DNA of 64,000 nucleotides from Streptomyces albidoflavus (GTDB lineage Bacteria; Actinomycetota; Actinomycetes; Streptomycetales; Streptomycetaceae): positions 248,001 to 312,000 of the forward strand of contig NZ_JOII01000001.1 in NCBI RefSeq assembly GCF_000719955.1, given 5' to 3'. The translations under genes and the position numbers were made by a program. Shown here in pieces: positions 46,268-55,117 of this stretch. The notes under the pieces were generated by a model that was not told the DNA's origin, did not search any database, and saw nothing but the letters and a program-made list of their open reading frames with translations. Each line of letters begins with the position of its first letter. Within the stretch, counting starts at the first letter, position 1.

Positions 46268-46720
46268 ATGATGAAGCACCTGACGGCCGCCGCGCTCGCG
46301 GCCTGCCTGCTCTCCCTGGCCCCGGCCGCGTCGGCGGCCGTGCCCGCGCCCCCGCCGCACGCGACCGCCGAGGCCGCGCCCACCTTCGCGAAGGCGGCGG
46401 ACCGGCACACCGCCCAGGAGATCCGCGCCTTCCTCCGCTGGTTCTACGACGGCACCGGCCCCTCCCCGTACCAGCGCGAGCACTGGACCTCCGACTACCT
46501 GAAGGCCAAGCAGGCCGAGACCCCCGACCACGACGTGATCCTCTGCGCCCAGAACGAGCCGGTCGCCATCGAGGTCGGCCCGGTCACGGTCGCCCAGTCC
46601 GCCGGGTTCGGCTGGGCCACGGTGACGACCTCCTGGGCGGGCGGCGCCCGCCAGACGCTCACCGCGTACGTGGCGCTCGACTCCGACCCGATCGAACTGC
46701 ACGACGTGGTCTGCGGCTGA
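46268..46720 (+). CDS. Small secreted protein of unknown function
   Basis: A 150-aa protein with a clear signal peptide (KHLTAAALAACLLSLAPAAS, cleaved near SAAVPA). The mature part has a helix (AQEIRAFLRWFYDGTGPSP) and a beta-rich domain (DVILCAQNEPVAIEVGPVTV, FGWATVTTSW, QTLTAYVALD) with two cysteines that could pair. The pattern recalls DUF3828-type extracellular domains but I am not sure. AGGA precedes the start; an ATG one codon later is equally possible. Confidence 0.72.
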   Translation: MMKHLTAAALAACLLSLAPAASAAVPAPPPHATAEAAPTFAKAADRHTAQEIRAFLRWFYDGTGPSPYQREHWTSDYLKAKQAETPDHDVILCAQNEPVAIEVGPVTVAQSAGFGWATVTTSWAGGARQTLTAYVALDSDPIELHDVVCG

Positions 46721-46806
46721 CCCGCCGTCAGAGTGCCGACGGGAGGCCGGGCGGGGTGAACACTGGGCAGGGCTCCAGGCAGGGTTGCAGGGCTCCCCAC
46801 CCGCCC

Positions 46807-48336
46807 TCAGCCCCGCTTGACGTCCCGCCAGGCCGCCGGGAGCGCGCCGGCCACGTCCTGCGCGTCGACCGGGGCGCCGTCGGCCGCGTGGCGGGCGGCC
46901 AGGCCGTGCAGGTACGCCCCGGCCGAGGCGGCGTCCCGGGCGGAGAGGCCGGCCGCCAGCAGGGAGCCGACGACGCCGGAGAGGACGTCGCCGGAACCGG
47001 CGGTGGCCAGCCACGGCGTCCCGGTGGCGTTGACCCGGACCGGCATCGACTCGTCGGGCGCGGCCACCAGCGTGGTCGAGCCCTTCAGCAGCACCGTCGC
47101 CCCGTACTCCAGCGCCAGCCGCCGCACCGAGGCCAGCCGGGCCGCCTCCACGTGCTCCCGCTCGACGCCGAGCAGCCGGGCCGCCTCCCCGGCGTGCGGG
47201 GTGAGCAGGGTCGGCGCGGTACGGGCCCGCAGTTGCTCCCGGTCGAGGAAGCGCAGGGCGTCGGCGTCGACGAGCACGGGCACGTCCTGCGCCAGCACGT
47301 CGGCGACGCGCCGCCCGGCCTCCTCGTCCTCCCCCAGCCCCGGCCCGACCACCCACGCCTGGACCCGCCCCGCCTCGGACGGCAGCCCGGCGCTGACCAG
47401 CGTCTCGGGGTGGCGCGCGACCACCGCCTGGTCCCCGGGGCCCGCGTACCGCACGGCCCCCGCCCCGGTCCGCAGCGCCCCGTGCACGCACAGCACGGCG
47501 GCCCCGGGATACCGCGCCGACCCGGCGCAGATCCCCACCACGCCCCGCCGGTACTTGTCGCTCTCCGGCGCCGGACGCGGCAGCAGCGCGGCCACGTCGG
47601 CGTGCTGCAACGCCTCGGCCGCCGCCGGTCCCGGCAGGTCGAGGCCGATGTCGATGAGGCGGACCGTGCCCGCGTGCTCCCGGGCCGGGTCGACCAGCAG
47701 CCCCGGCTTGTGCGTACCGAAGGTGACGGTGAGGTCGGCGGTGACGGCGGGCCCGTGCACCTCGCCGGTGTCGGCGTCGACCCCGCTCGGCAGATCGACG
47801 GCGACGACGGGCACCTGGTCGGCCTCGGCGGCGTGCGCCAGCCGTGCCGCGCCGGTCCGCAGCCCGCCGTGCCCGCCGAGCCCCGTGATCCCGTCCACCA
47901 CCAGGTCGGCGCGGGTCAGCATCCGCTCGACGTGGTGCCAGTGCGCGGCGTACGCGGGATCGGTCGCCGTCTCCTCCGCCGTCTCGATGATCTCGCCCCC
48001 GGCGGCGGCCAGCGCCGCCAGCCCGCCCGCGTGCGCCTTGGCCGGGGCGAGCAGCAGCGCCGTCACCCCGGCCCCGCGCCGCACCAGGCGCGCACCGGCG
48101 TACAGGGCGTCGCCGCCGTTGCCCCCGGCACCGATCAGCAGGACGACCCGTGCCCCGTACACCCCGGGACCGCGCCCGGGACGTACGGCGGGTACGGGTC
48201 CGCGTCCCGCCAGCAGGGCGGCGCAGGCGGCGGCCAGCCCGGCGGCGGCGCGCTGCATGAGCGCCCCCTCGGGCAGCCGCGCCATCAACTCACTCTCGGC
48301 AGCACGGACGGCTTGCACGCTGTGGGCATGTCGCAT
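46807..48336 (-). CDS. nnrD: Bifunctional NAD(P)H-hydrate epimerase/dehydratase NnrD
   Basis: A 509-aa metabolite-repair enzyme. The N-terminal epimerase domain (YjeF_N, about residues 1-220) has LIGAGGNGGDALYAGARL and VAVDLPSGVDADTGE. The C-terminal ADP/ATP-dependent dehydratase (about 230-500) has KYRRGVVGICAGSARYPGA, VVGPGLGED, TPHAGEAARLL, LLKGSTTLV and TAGSGDVLSG. Together they restore hydrated NADH and NADPH. It starts 4 nt after the acpS stop, so the two are co-transcribed. Confidence 0.95.
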   Translation of the reverse strand: MRHAHSVQAVRAAESELMARLPEGALMQRAAAGLAAACAALLAGRGPVPAVRPGRGPGVYGARVVLLIGAGGNGGDALYAGARLVRRGAGVTALLLAPAKAHAGGLAALAAAGGEIIETAEETATDPAYAAHWHHVERMLTRADLVVDGITGLGGHGGLRTGAARLAHAAEADQVPVVAVDLPSGVDADTGEVHGPAVTADLTVTFGTHKPGLLVDPAREHAGTVRLIDIGLDLPGPAAAEALQHADVAALLPRPAPESDKYRRGVVGICAGSARYPGAAVLCVHGALRTGAGAVRYAGPGDQAVVARHPETLVSAGLPSEAGRVQAWVVGPGLGEDEEAGRRVADVLAQDVPVLVDADALRFLDREQLRARTAPTLLTPHAGEAARLLGVEREHVEAARLASVRRLALEYGATVLLKGSTTLVAAPDESMPVRVNATGTPWLATAGSGDVLSGVVGSLLAAGLSARDAASAGAYLHGLAARHAADGAPVDAQDVAGALPAAWRDVKRG

Positions 48337-48340
48337 GGCC

Positions 48341-48709
48341 TCAACCTTCCGCGATCACCACGGCGGACGCCACTCCCGCGTCGTGACTGAGCGACACATG
48401 CCACCCGGTCACCCCCAGCTCCGCCGCCCGCGCCGCCACCGTCCCGCGCACCCGCAACCGGGGCCGCCCGGTGTCCTCGGCGTACACCTCGCAGTCCGTC
48501 CAGAGCAGCCCCGCCGGCGCCCCGAGCGCCTTGGCCACCGCCTCCTTGGCGGCGAAACGGGCGGCTAGGGAGGCGGGGCCGCGCCGGTCGCCGCTCGGGG
48601 TGACCAGCTCGGCGGGGACGAAAAGCCGGTCGAGGAGAGCCGGGGTGCGCTGAACGGAGGCGGCGAACCGCTCGATCTCGGCCACGTCGATGCCCACGCC
48701 GATGATCAT
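48341..48709 (-). CDS. acpS: Holo-[acyl-carrier-protein] synthase AcpS
   Basis: A 122-aa enzyme that transfers phosphopantetheine from CoA to the acyl carrier protein of fatty acid synthase, and possibly to other carriers. It has the metal-binding [14 protein letters not shown] at the N-terminus, [13 protein letters not shown], and the C-terminal [15 protein letters not shown]. The ATG at 48709 matches the family start. It is followed directly by nnrD. Confidence 0.95.
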   Translation of the reverse strand: MIIGVGIDVAEIERFAASVQRTPALLDRLFVPAELVTPSGDRRGPASLAARFAAKEAVAKALGAPAGLLWTDCEVYAEDTGRPRLRVRGTVAARAAELGVTGWHVSLSHDAGVASAVVIAEG

Positions 48710-48806
48710 GACCGGGCCTCGCCGGGAACGACGCGGACCACCGCTCGACACCTGCCACTCACGCCACTACCGACCTTTCCAGCTCTGCCGGGCGAGGGCG
48801 GAACCG

Positions 48807-48874
48807 CCCCGCACGCGCGGGGACGACGCGTGAGCGCCATGCTAGGCCGGGACGGTGCCGGTGACAGGACCGGC
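48807..48874 (-). terminator. Two small hairpins downstream of gap
   Basis: CCCCGCacgcGCGGGG (48807-48822) and GCCGGTgacaggACCGGC (48857-48874) lie in the 200-bp gap after the gap stop. Both stems are only 6 bp, so the terminator call is weak. Confidence 0.35.
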
Positions 48875-48911
48875 CCACCCCGGCCACGGAGGTGGCAGGC
48901 CGCGCCGCGCC

Positions 48912-49913
48912 TCAGCCGCGCGCCAGCAGCTCCAGCGAGTCGATCACCCGGTTCGAGAAGCCCCACTCGTTGTCGTACCAGGCGACGACCTTCACGTGGC
49001 GCCCGTCCACGCGGGTCAGCGCCGAGTCGAAGATGGACGAGGCCGGGTTGCCGGTGATGTCGGACGAGACCAGCGGGTCCTCCGAGTACTCCAGGACGCC
49101 GGCCAGCGGACCCTCCGCCGCCTTGCGGTAGGCGGCGAGCACGTCCTCGCGGGTGACGTCGCGGGCGACCGTGGTGTTCAGCTCGACGATCGAGCCGACC
49201 GGGACCGGGACGCGGATCGAGTCGCCGGAGAGCTTGCCGTCGAGGCCCGGGAGGACCAGGCCGATCGCCTTGGCGGCGCCGGTGGTGGTGGGGACGATGT
49301 TGACGCCGGCGGCGCGGGCGCGGCGGGGGTCGCGGTGCGGGCCGTCCTGGAGGTTCTGCTCCTGGGTGTAGGCGTGCACCGTGGTCATGAACCCGTGCTC
49401 GATCCCGGCGAGTTCGTCGAGTACGGCGGCGAGCGGGGCCAGCGCGTTGGTGGTGCAGGAGGCGTTGGAAACGACGGTGTGCACGGCCGGGTCGTACGCC
49501 TCGGTGTTGACGCCGTAGGCGAGGGTGACGTCGGCACCGTCCGAGGGGGCGCTGACCAGGACCTTGCGCGCGCCCGCGTCGAGGTGGGCGCGGGCGGCCT
49601 TGGCCGAGGTGAAGCGGCCGGTGGCCTCCAGGACCAGGTCGACGTCCAGCTCGGCCCAGGGCAGCTGCGCCGGGTCGCGCTCGGCCAGCACCTTGATGCG
49701 GTGGCCGTCGACCACGAGCGTGTCGCCGTCGGCGGTGACCGGGCGGCCGAGCCGGCCGGAGGTCGAGTCGAAGGCGAGCAGCCGGGCGAGCGCGGTGGGC
49801 TCGGTGAGGTCGTTGACGGCGACGACCTCCAGGGTGGTGTCGCGCTCCAGCAGCGCGCGCAGCACGTTGCGTCCGATGCGGCCGAAGCCGTTGATGGCGA
49901 TGCGAGTGGTCAT
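48912..49913 (-). CDS. gap: Glyceraldehyde-3-phosphate dehydrogenase
   Basis: A 333-aa glycolytic enzyme that oxidises glyceraldehyde-3-phosphate to 1,3-bisphosphoglycerate. It has RIAINGFGRIGRNVLRALLE (NAD site), the active-site SNASCTTNALAP with the catalytic Cys, the following His in TTVHAYTQEQ, and WYDNEWGFSNRV at the C-terminus. Asp in VNDLTE fits NAD specificity. The ATG at 49913 has AGGGAG upstream. It is monocistronic, not linked to pgk or tpi here, so it is probably one of two or more gap paralogues. Confidence 0.95.
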   Translation of the reverse strand: MTTRIAINGFGRIGRNVLRALLERDTTLEVVAVNDLTEPTALARLLAFDSTSGRLGRPVTADGDTLVVDGHRIKVLAERDPAQLPWAELDVDLVLEATGRFTSAKAARAHLDAGARKVLVSAPSDGADVTLAYGVNTEAYDPAVHTVVSNASCTTNALAPLAAVLDELAGIEHGFMTTVHAYTQEQNLQDGPHRDPRRARAAGVNIVPTTTGAAKAIGLVLPGLDGKLSGDSIRVPVPVGSIVELNTTVARDVTREDVLAAYRKAAEGPLAGVLEYSEDPLVSSDITGNPASSIFDSALTRVDGRHVKVVAWYDNEWGFSNRVIDSLELLARG

Positions 49914-50056
49914 GAGGGTGCTCTCCCTTGTGCTTCTGTCCCGTCCCACCAGCGTCGTTCTCCGGCCGCGCCGCCGACAGTGGCGGGATCGCCATGGTTC
50001 GCGAGGATCTCGCCAGGCGGACGGGGCACGGGCCCGCTCCGTGCCAGGATGCGGGT

Positions 50057-50953
50057 ATGCCTGATGCCGCCGTCTCCCCCGACGTGTCCCTGGCGTACGA
50101 GTGCTTCGGCGACCCGGAAGACCCGCCCGTCCTCCTCGTGATGGGTTTCGGCGCGCAGCTGCTGGCCTGGCACGAGGACTTCTGCCGGGCGCTGGCGGAC
50201 CGGGGGCGGTACGTGATCCGCTACGACAACCGCGACTGCGGCCTGTCCACCAAGTTCGACGAGCACCCCGTCGACATGGGCGAGTTCATCGCCGCCGTCA
50301 GCTCGGGCGACCTTCCCGCCGCCCTGGCGATGGTCCCCTACCGGCTTCGCGACATGGCCGACGACGGACTCGGCCTGCTCACCGCGCTCGGTATCGAACG
50401 CGCTCACGTGGTCGGCACCTCGATGGGCGGGATGATCGCCCAGACGATGGCCATCGCCTCCCCGGAGCGGGTGCTGACCCTGACGTCGATGATGTCCTCC
50501 ACCGGCGAGAGCGAGTACGGCGGGTCCAGTCCCGAGGCGCAGGAGGTGCTGTTCACCCCGAAGCCGCCGGACCGCGAGGGCTACGTCAGGGCGGCCGAGC
50601 GGGAACTGGTGTGGGCCTCCAGGCGCTACGGCGACGCCGCGGCGCTCCGTGAACTGGCCGCGGCGAGCCATGACCGGTCGTACCACCCCGCCGGGATCGG
50701 CCGGCAGCTCGGCGCGATGATCCTCAGCGGTTCCCGCGCGAAGGCCCTCCGTGAACTGCGGGTGCCGACGCTGGTGATCCACGGCCTGGACGACACGCTG
50801 ATCGACCCCAGCGGCGGCAGGCGCACCGCGGAGCTGGTCCCCGGCTCGGAACTCCTGCTGATCCCCGACATGGGCCACGACCGCCCCCGCGAGCTGTGGC
50901 CGGTACTCGTCGACGCGCTGGTGTCCCACACCGGCCGCACGGGGCCCGCGTAG
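50057..50953 (+). CDS. Alpha/beta hydrolase
   Basis: A 298-aa soluble hydrolase. It has the oxyanion-strand PPVLLVMGFGAQLLAWHEDF, YDNRDCGLS, the nucleophile elbow VGTSMGGMIAQ (G-x-S-x-G), an acid in VIHGLDDTLIDPSG and His in PDMGHDRP. The pattern is that of the esterase/aclacinomycin methylesterase-like group; the substrate is unknown. The ATG at 50057 has AGGA close upstream. It is divergent from gap. Confidence 0.88.
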   Translation: MPDAAVSPDVSLAYECFGDPEDPPVLLVMGFGAQLLAWHEDFCRALADRGRYVIRYDNRDCGLSTKFDEHPVDMGEFIAAVSSGDLPAALAMVPYRLRDMADDGLGLLTALGIERAHVVGTSMGGMIAQTMAIASPERVLTLTSMMSSTGESEYGGSSPEAQEVLFTPKPPDREGYVRAAERELVWASRRYGDAAALRELAAASHDRSYHPAGIGRQLGAMILSGSRAKALRELRVPTLVIHGLDDTLIDPSGGRRTAELVPGSELLLIPDMGHDRPRELWPVLVDALVSHTGRTGPA

Positions 50954-50964
50954 CCGGCGCCCCG

Positions 50965-51921
50965 CTACTCACCCCGCGTGAAGGTCCGCCGGTACTCGCT
51001 CGGGGTCGTGCCGAGGATGCGCTGGAAGTGGAGGCGCAGGTTGGCGCCGGTGCCGAGGCCGACGTCGGCGGCGATCTGCTCGACGCCGCGCTCGGACCGT
51101 TCGAGGAGTTCGCGGGCGAGGTCGAGGCGGGCGCGCATGACCCACTGCATCGGCGTGTAGCCGGTCTCCTCGACGAAGCGCCGGGAGAACGTACGCGCCG
51201 AGACCCCGGCCTGGCGTGCCAGCAGGTCGAGGGTGAGGGGCTCGCCGAGCCGGTACAGCGCCCACTCCCGCGTGTCGGCGAACCGCTCCCCCAGCGGCTC
51301 GGGCACGCTGCGCGGCACGTACTGCGCCTGCCCGCCGCTGCGGTACGGCGCGGCCACCAGCCGCCGGGCCGCGTGGTTGGAGGCGGCCACGCCGAGGTCC
51401 CCGCGCAGGATGTGCAGGCAGAGGTCGATGCCGGAGGCGGCCCCGGCCGAGGTCAGCACGGTCCCCTCGTCCACGAAGAGCACGTTCTCGTCGACCTGGA
51501 CCAGCGGGTACCGGGCCGCGAGCGCCCGCGTGTAGTGCCAGTGCGTCGTCGCCCGCCGCCCGTCGAGCAGCCCCGTCGCGGCGAGCGCGAAGGCCCCCGT
51601 CGAGATGGCGGCGAGCCGCGCCCCGCGCTCGTGCGCGCCGACCAGCGCCGCCACGACGGCCGGCGGCGGGTCCTCCCGGTCCGGGTGCCGGTACCCGGGC
51701 ACGAAGACGATGTCCGCCCAGCCGAGCGCGGAGAGCCCGTGCCCCACGTGATACGCCAGCCCGTCACCCCCGGCCACCAGCCCCGGCGCGGCCCCGCACA
51801 CCCGCACCTCGTACGGCATGCTCGCCCGCGTCGTGAACACCTGCGCCGGAATCCCGACGTCGAGCGGCTTGGCCCCTTCGAGCACGAGGACGGCTACGCG
51901 GTGGAGGGGGGATGCGGGCAC
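50965..51921 (-). CDS. GlxA-type regulator (DJ-1/PfpI domain plus AraC HTH)
   Basis: A 318-aa regulator. Residues 1-180 form a DJ-1/PfpI-like domain (VAVLVLEGAKPLDVGIPAQVF, WADIVFVPGY, GLLDGRRATTHWHY). The usual nucleophile-elbow Cys position reads AISTGAFALA, so a catalytic role is unlikely and it probably senses a ligand. The C-terminal AraC HTH pair is LDLLARQAGVSARTFSRRF and IAADVGLGTGANLRLHFQR. The GTG at 51921 has no ribosome site, but TAGCCT lies exactly 6 nt upstream, so the mRNA may be leaderless. Confidence 0.9.
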   Translation of the reverse strand: MPASPLHRVAVLVLEGAKPLDVGIPAQVFTTRASMPYEVRVCGAAPGLVAGGDGLAYHVGHGLSALGWADIVFVPGYRHPDREDPPPAVVAALVGAHERGARLAAISTGAFALAATGLLDGRRATTHWHYTRALAARYPLVQVDENVLFVDEGTVLTSAGAASGIDLCLHILRGDLGVAASNHAARRLVAAPYRSGGQAQYVPRSVPEPLGERFADTREWALYRLGEPLTLDLLARQAGVSARTFSRRFVEETGYTPMQWVMRARLDLARELLERSERGVEQIAADVGLGTGANLRLHFQRILGTTPSEYRRTFTRGE

Positions 51922-51927
51922 GGAACG

Positions 51928-51933
51928 AGGCTA
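51928..51933 (-). promoter_or_regulatory. Candidate leaderless -10 box of the GlxA-type gene
   Basis: TAGCCT on the minus strand lies 6 nt before the GTG at 51921. A TGGACG hexamer 19 nt further upstream could be a weak -35. Confidence 0.5.
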
Positions 51934-52006
51934 CGCGGACACGCCGCCACCCCGTCCACGGAGCATGCCGTCCGTGGCCCGGGGCTCCGGGATCAGCCTC
52001 CTGCCG

Positions 52007-53803
52007 TCACGGTGCCGCCCGCCGGTAGTGGACGCGGATCTCCGGGTAGAGCAACGACTTGTCCTTGATGAGGAACTCGTTGGTCCCGGTGGCGCCCAGC
52101 CTGGCCGGGTTCTTCTTCAGGCCGGGACTGACCAGGGACGTCCGGCCGTCCTTCAGGGTCTTGTGGTCCTCCGCCCGCCTGTTCTGCCCGAGGTGCGCGA
52201 ACTCCGGCGACCCGATGAGGCCGCGCATCAGCATCAGCTGGCGGGGCGGGTGCGTGGCGTCCACGCACTCGGGGTCCTCGCACTGGGGGCAGGCGAAGTA
52301 CGTCTGCGCCTTGGAGGCGTTGTCGGCGACGTAGGTGCCCTGGCCCAGCACGCCGTACCGGGGCTTGTCCGCGGTCCCCTTGTTCGTGCCCATCTCGGGC
52401 GCCGGTCCGCCCTTGTCGATCAGGTCCATGATGTGGGTCCCGGTGCCGTGCCAGAAGAACGCCTCCCCGGCGCCCTGGGGCACGCTCGGGGGCAGCTGGT
52501 CGGGGCGCTGGTAGCCCGGCTGGACCGAGGTCGACGCCGCACCGCCCAGGTCGGGCCGGCTCCCGGTGGCCCAGGGGATGCGGTCGCTGCGGTCCCGGCC
52601 CGAGGCCTCCAGCCCCTGCTTGCCGTGCGTGATCATCGACTGGTGGAACATCTGCCGATTGGTCGTGTACTTCTGCCACAGCGTGGGGTTGGCGCAGACG
52701 ACGATCTCCACGATGTCCATGCGGGCGCTGCTGGGCGGCGGCGGGCCGCCGGGCTTGCCCTCCTGGAGCCGGCGGGTGTGGGACGTGCGCTGCTCGTCGG
52801 TGATCGCCGGGTCGGCGAGACGTGACTGGGACGCCGCCATCCGGGTGGCCTCGCCCTTCGGCGCGGTGACGGGCGCGCGTTCCTGCGAGAGCCGGGCGTA
52901 GTCCTCGATGGCGTTCCACACGCGGTGCCCCCGGGGCAGGGTGGCGGTGTGGTACCCCTGGCCGCTGTCGGCCCACTGGAGGTCGTTCCAGTAGTCCGGG
53001 ATCTCCCTGCCGAGCGCGGCGTTGAGGTCCGGCGGCAGCCCGATCTGCGGCTGCGGCGCGGTCTGGGGAGCGGCGTTGGCCGGTGCTCGCTGGACGTGTT
53101 CGGCAGGGGCCCCGGCGGCGCGCTGCACGCCGCCTCCCGTGGCGGAGCCGGGCAGGGCCAGGTCGGGGCTCTCCCCCCGCGCCATTCGCCGGCCGTTCTC
53201 CGTGGCCTTGACCTCGAAGGGGTCACCCGGGCTGGAGACCTTCGTCCCGGTTCCGTCGTCGGTACCGGCGACCTTGCCCATCGCCTGCTGCCAGACGTGC
53301 CCGGCCTCGTGGTACAGCGTCTCGTCGTCGAGGCTCGACCGTCCGCTGACGATGTGCGAGCCGGTGGTGTACGCCAGGGCGCCGTGATCGGCCGCCGATC
53401 GCTGGGCGACGGGATTGTCGTGGAGACGGACGTGGCCGAACTTCATCGGGTACTCCTGCTCCATGCGCTCCACGATGCGCGAGGGCAGCGGCTTGCCGGG
53501 GCTCGCGATCGCGTCCCCCGGCGACACCCGGCGCTGCACGGTCGTCTCCCCGTGACCGCATCCGGGCCCGTGCTCGTGCAGCTCGGAGTCGGCGCTGCGC
53601 TGCACCGAGGTGTCGGCGTGTCCGCAGCCGGGGCCGTGCTGGTGCCGGGCCTCGTCGATCGCCCGCGAGACGGCCGCGTTGCCGGCCAGCCGTTGGAGCG
53701 AGAGGACGCGCGCCTCCCGCTCGGACACCTGAGAGGACCGGGGCCGGTGGCGGGCCGGCTCGCTCCCGCGCTCTTTCGCCTTACCGCTGTCCTCCGCGCG
53801 CAC
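52007..53803 (-). CDS. eCIS-associated DUF4157 protein with C-terminal PARP-type ADP-ribosyltransferase domain
   Basis: About 598 aa from the GTG at 53803 (GAGGGGA five bases upstream). Residues 1-90 carry two copies of HGPGCGH plus a VQR motif. Residues 94-173 are a DUF4157 (eCIS core) domain with the metalloprotease-like YHEAGHVWQQ. A disordered VQRA-rich linker follows. The C-terminal domain has PARP features: NPTLWQKYTTNRQM (the N-x-x-L-W-x-x-Y motif, residues 372-385), FFWHGT with His452, GQGTYVADNASKAQTY with Tyr491, and NEFLIKDKS with Glu576. This is a complete H-Y-E triad. A Cys-rich insertion (CPQCEDPEC) follows Tyr491. No signal peptide is seen. It is probably a toxin cargo for a contractile injection system; no such structural genes are in the window. 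Confidence 0.82.
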   Translation of the reverse strand: MRAEDSGKAKERGSEPARHRPRSSQVSEREARVLSLQRLAGNAAVSRAIDEARHQHGPGCGHADTSVQRSADSELHEHGPGCGHGETTVQRRVSPGDAIASPGKPLPSRIVERMEQEYPMKFGHVRLHDNPVAQRSAADHGALAYTTGSHIVSGRSSLDDETLYHEAGHVWQQAMGKVAGTDDGTGTKVSSPGDPFEVKATENGRRMARGESPDLALPGSATGGGVQRAAGAPAEHVQRAPANAAPQTAPQPQIGLPPDLNAALGREIPDYWNDLQWADSGQGYHTATLPRGHRVWNAIEDYARLSQERAPVTAPKGEATRMAASQSRLADPAITDEQRTSHTRRLQEGKPGGPPPPSSARMDIVEIVVCANPTLWQKYTTNRQMFHQSMITHGKQGLEASGRDRSDRIPWATGSRPDLGGAASTSVQPGYQRPDQLPPSVPQGAGEAFFWHGTGTHIMDLIDKGGPAPEMGTNKGTADKPRYGVLGQGTYVADNASKAQTYFACPQCEDPECVDATHPPRQLMLMRGLIGSPEFAHLGQNRRAEDHKTLKDGRTSLVSPGLKKNPARLGATGTNEFLIKDKSLLYPEIRVHYRRAAP

Positions 53804-53950
53804 GAGCGTCCCCTCGGTGGTGGTTACAGGCCAGTCCGGCATCTTCCTCCGGCCCGTCCGGGCCCGGTAGGCGCACAAGGGCACCCTTGAGGGCAGAGAG
53901 ACCGTTGCGCCACGAGGGCGGCCCCTCGACCGGCTCGGCGAAGGCGGGCG

Positions 53951-55117
53951 TCAGGCCGTGCGGCGGACGGCAAGGAGGGTGGCGTCGTCCGTCAGGTGGC
54001 CCGCGGTGTGGTCGGCCAGGTCGCCGACGAGCCGGTCGAGCAGTGCGTCGGGGGCCGTCGTCCGCCGCCCGGCGTCCGACGCCAGGAGGTCGCGGGCCCA
54101 GGCGGCGAGGGGGAAGAACTCGCCCTGGTGGTCGCGGGCCTCGGTGACGCCGTCGGTGACCAGCAGGACCGTCTCCCCCGGCGCCAGCGGGACGCGGCTG
54201 ATCCGGGCCGGCCCGCTGCCGGTGAGTTCGGCCAGACCGAGCGGCGGGTTCTGCCCCTCGGGCAGGTGCCGTACTCCGCCGGGGCCGAGGACGAGAGGCC
54301 CCTCGTGGCCGAAGTTGACGACCTCGGCGTGGCTGCCGTCGCCGAGGAAGCCGATGACGACGGCGGTGACGAACCGCGGCTCGTGGCCCGGGTCGACGGC
54401 GGTGAGCAGCGCGTTGTGGCGGCGCAGGCCGTCCTCCACGCGGGCGGCGACCACGGCCATGTCCCGCTCGTGGTAGCCGGCCTCGCGGAACGCCCCGACC
54501 ACGGCCCCGGCCGTCGACAGGGAGGCCACCCCTTTCCCCTGGACGTCGCCGAGGACGATCCGCGCCCCGTGCGGGGTGGTCAGCACGTCGTAGAAGTCGC
54601 CGCCCATCCGGGCCTCGGTGTCGGCGGGCAGGTACGAGGTGGCCGACTCCACCCCTCCCCAGCCGCGCGGGATGGGCCGCACCACCACCTCCCGGGCGGC
54701 GAGCACCGCGGTCTGCAGCCGGACGACGTAGTCCCGGGTACGGGAGCGCAGCACGGCCACCAGGACCGCCAGGAGGACCACGCACACGTCCAGCAGGAAG
54801 CCCTCCACCCGGAGGTTGGGCCCCGGCGCCACCACCGTGAACAGCCGGTTCAGCAGCAGCGCGAGCACGCCGAAGAGGGCGGTCACCCGGGGCGAACACA
54901 GGGCCGCCGCCAGCAGGGGCACCATCAGCAGCCAGTTCTCGACGTCGTCCGAGCGCCGCAGCCAGCACCCCACCACCCCCACCACCACGAAGAACACGGC
55001 GGGCACCACCCAGCCCCACCGCTCCGCCCGCAACAGCCACGGCCCCCGCACCCCGTCCGAGGACCGCCGCACCGCCCTGGCCGCCCGCGCCTCGCCGGCA
55101 GAAGATCCCTCGTCCAT
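53951..55117 (-). CDS. Membrane SpoIIE-family PP2C phosphatase
   Basis: A 388-aa protein. Several hydrophobic segments (WVVPAVFFVVVGVVGCWL, LLMVPLLAAALCSP, FLLDVCVVLLAVLVAVL) anchor a cytoplasmic PP2C domain from about residue 150: ARMGGDFYDVL (metal Asp), VLGDVQGKGV, LLVTDGVTEARD and a C-terminal LTDDATLLAV. Such phosphatases usually act on anti-sigma-factor antagonists. No kinase or antagonist gene is next to it. The ATG is at 55117. It lies 147 nt upstream of the DUF4157-PARP gene on the same strand, so shared transcription is possible. Confidence 0.9.
   Translation of the reverse strand: MDEGSSAGEARAARAVRRSSDGVRGPWLLRAERWGWVVPAVFFVVVGVVGCWLRRSDDVENWLLMVPLLAAALCSPRVTALFGVLALLLNRLFTVVAPGPNLRVEGFLLDVCVVLLAVLVAVLRSRTRDYVVRLQTAVLAAREVVVRPIPRGWGGVESATSYLPADTEARMGGDFYDVLTTPHGARIVLGDVQGKGVASLSTAGAVVGAFREAGYHERDMAVVAARVEDGLRRHNALLTAVDPGHEPRFVTAVVIGFLGDGSHAEVVNFGHEGPLVLGPGGVRHLPEGQNPPLGLAELTGSGPARISRVPLAPGETVLLVTDGVTEARDHQGEFFPLAAWARDLLASDAGRRTTAPDALLDRLVGDLADHTAGHLTDDATLLAVRRTA

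Noticed and set aside
51956..51977. CCACGGA/TCCGTGG stem as terminator of the DUF4157-PARP gene
   Set aside because: Only 7 bp with an 8-nt loop and no supporting features; too weak to annotate.
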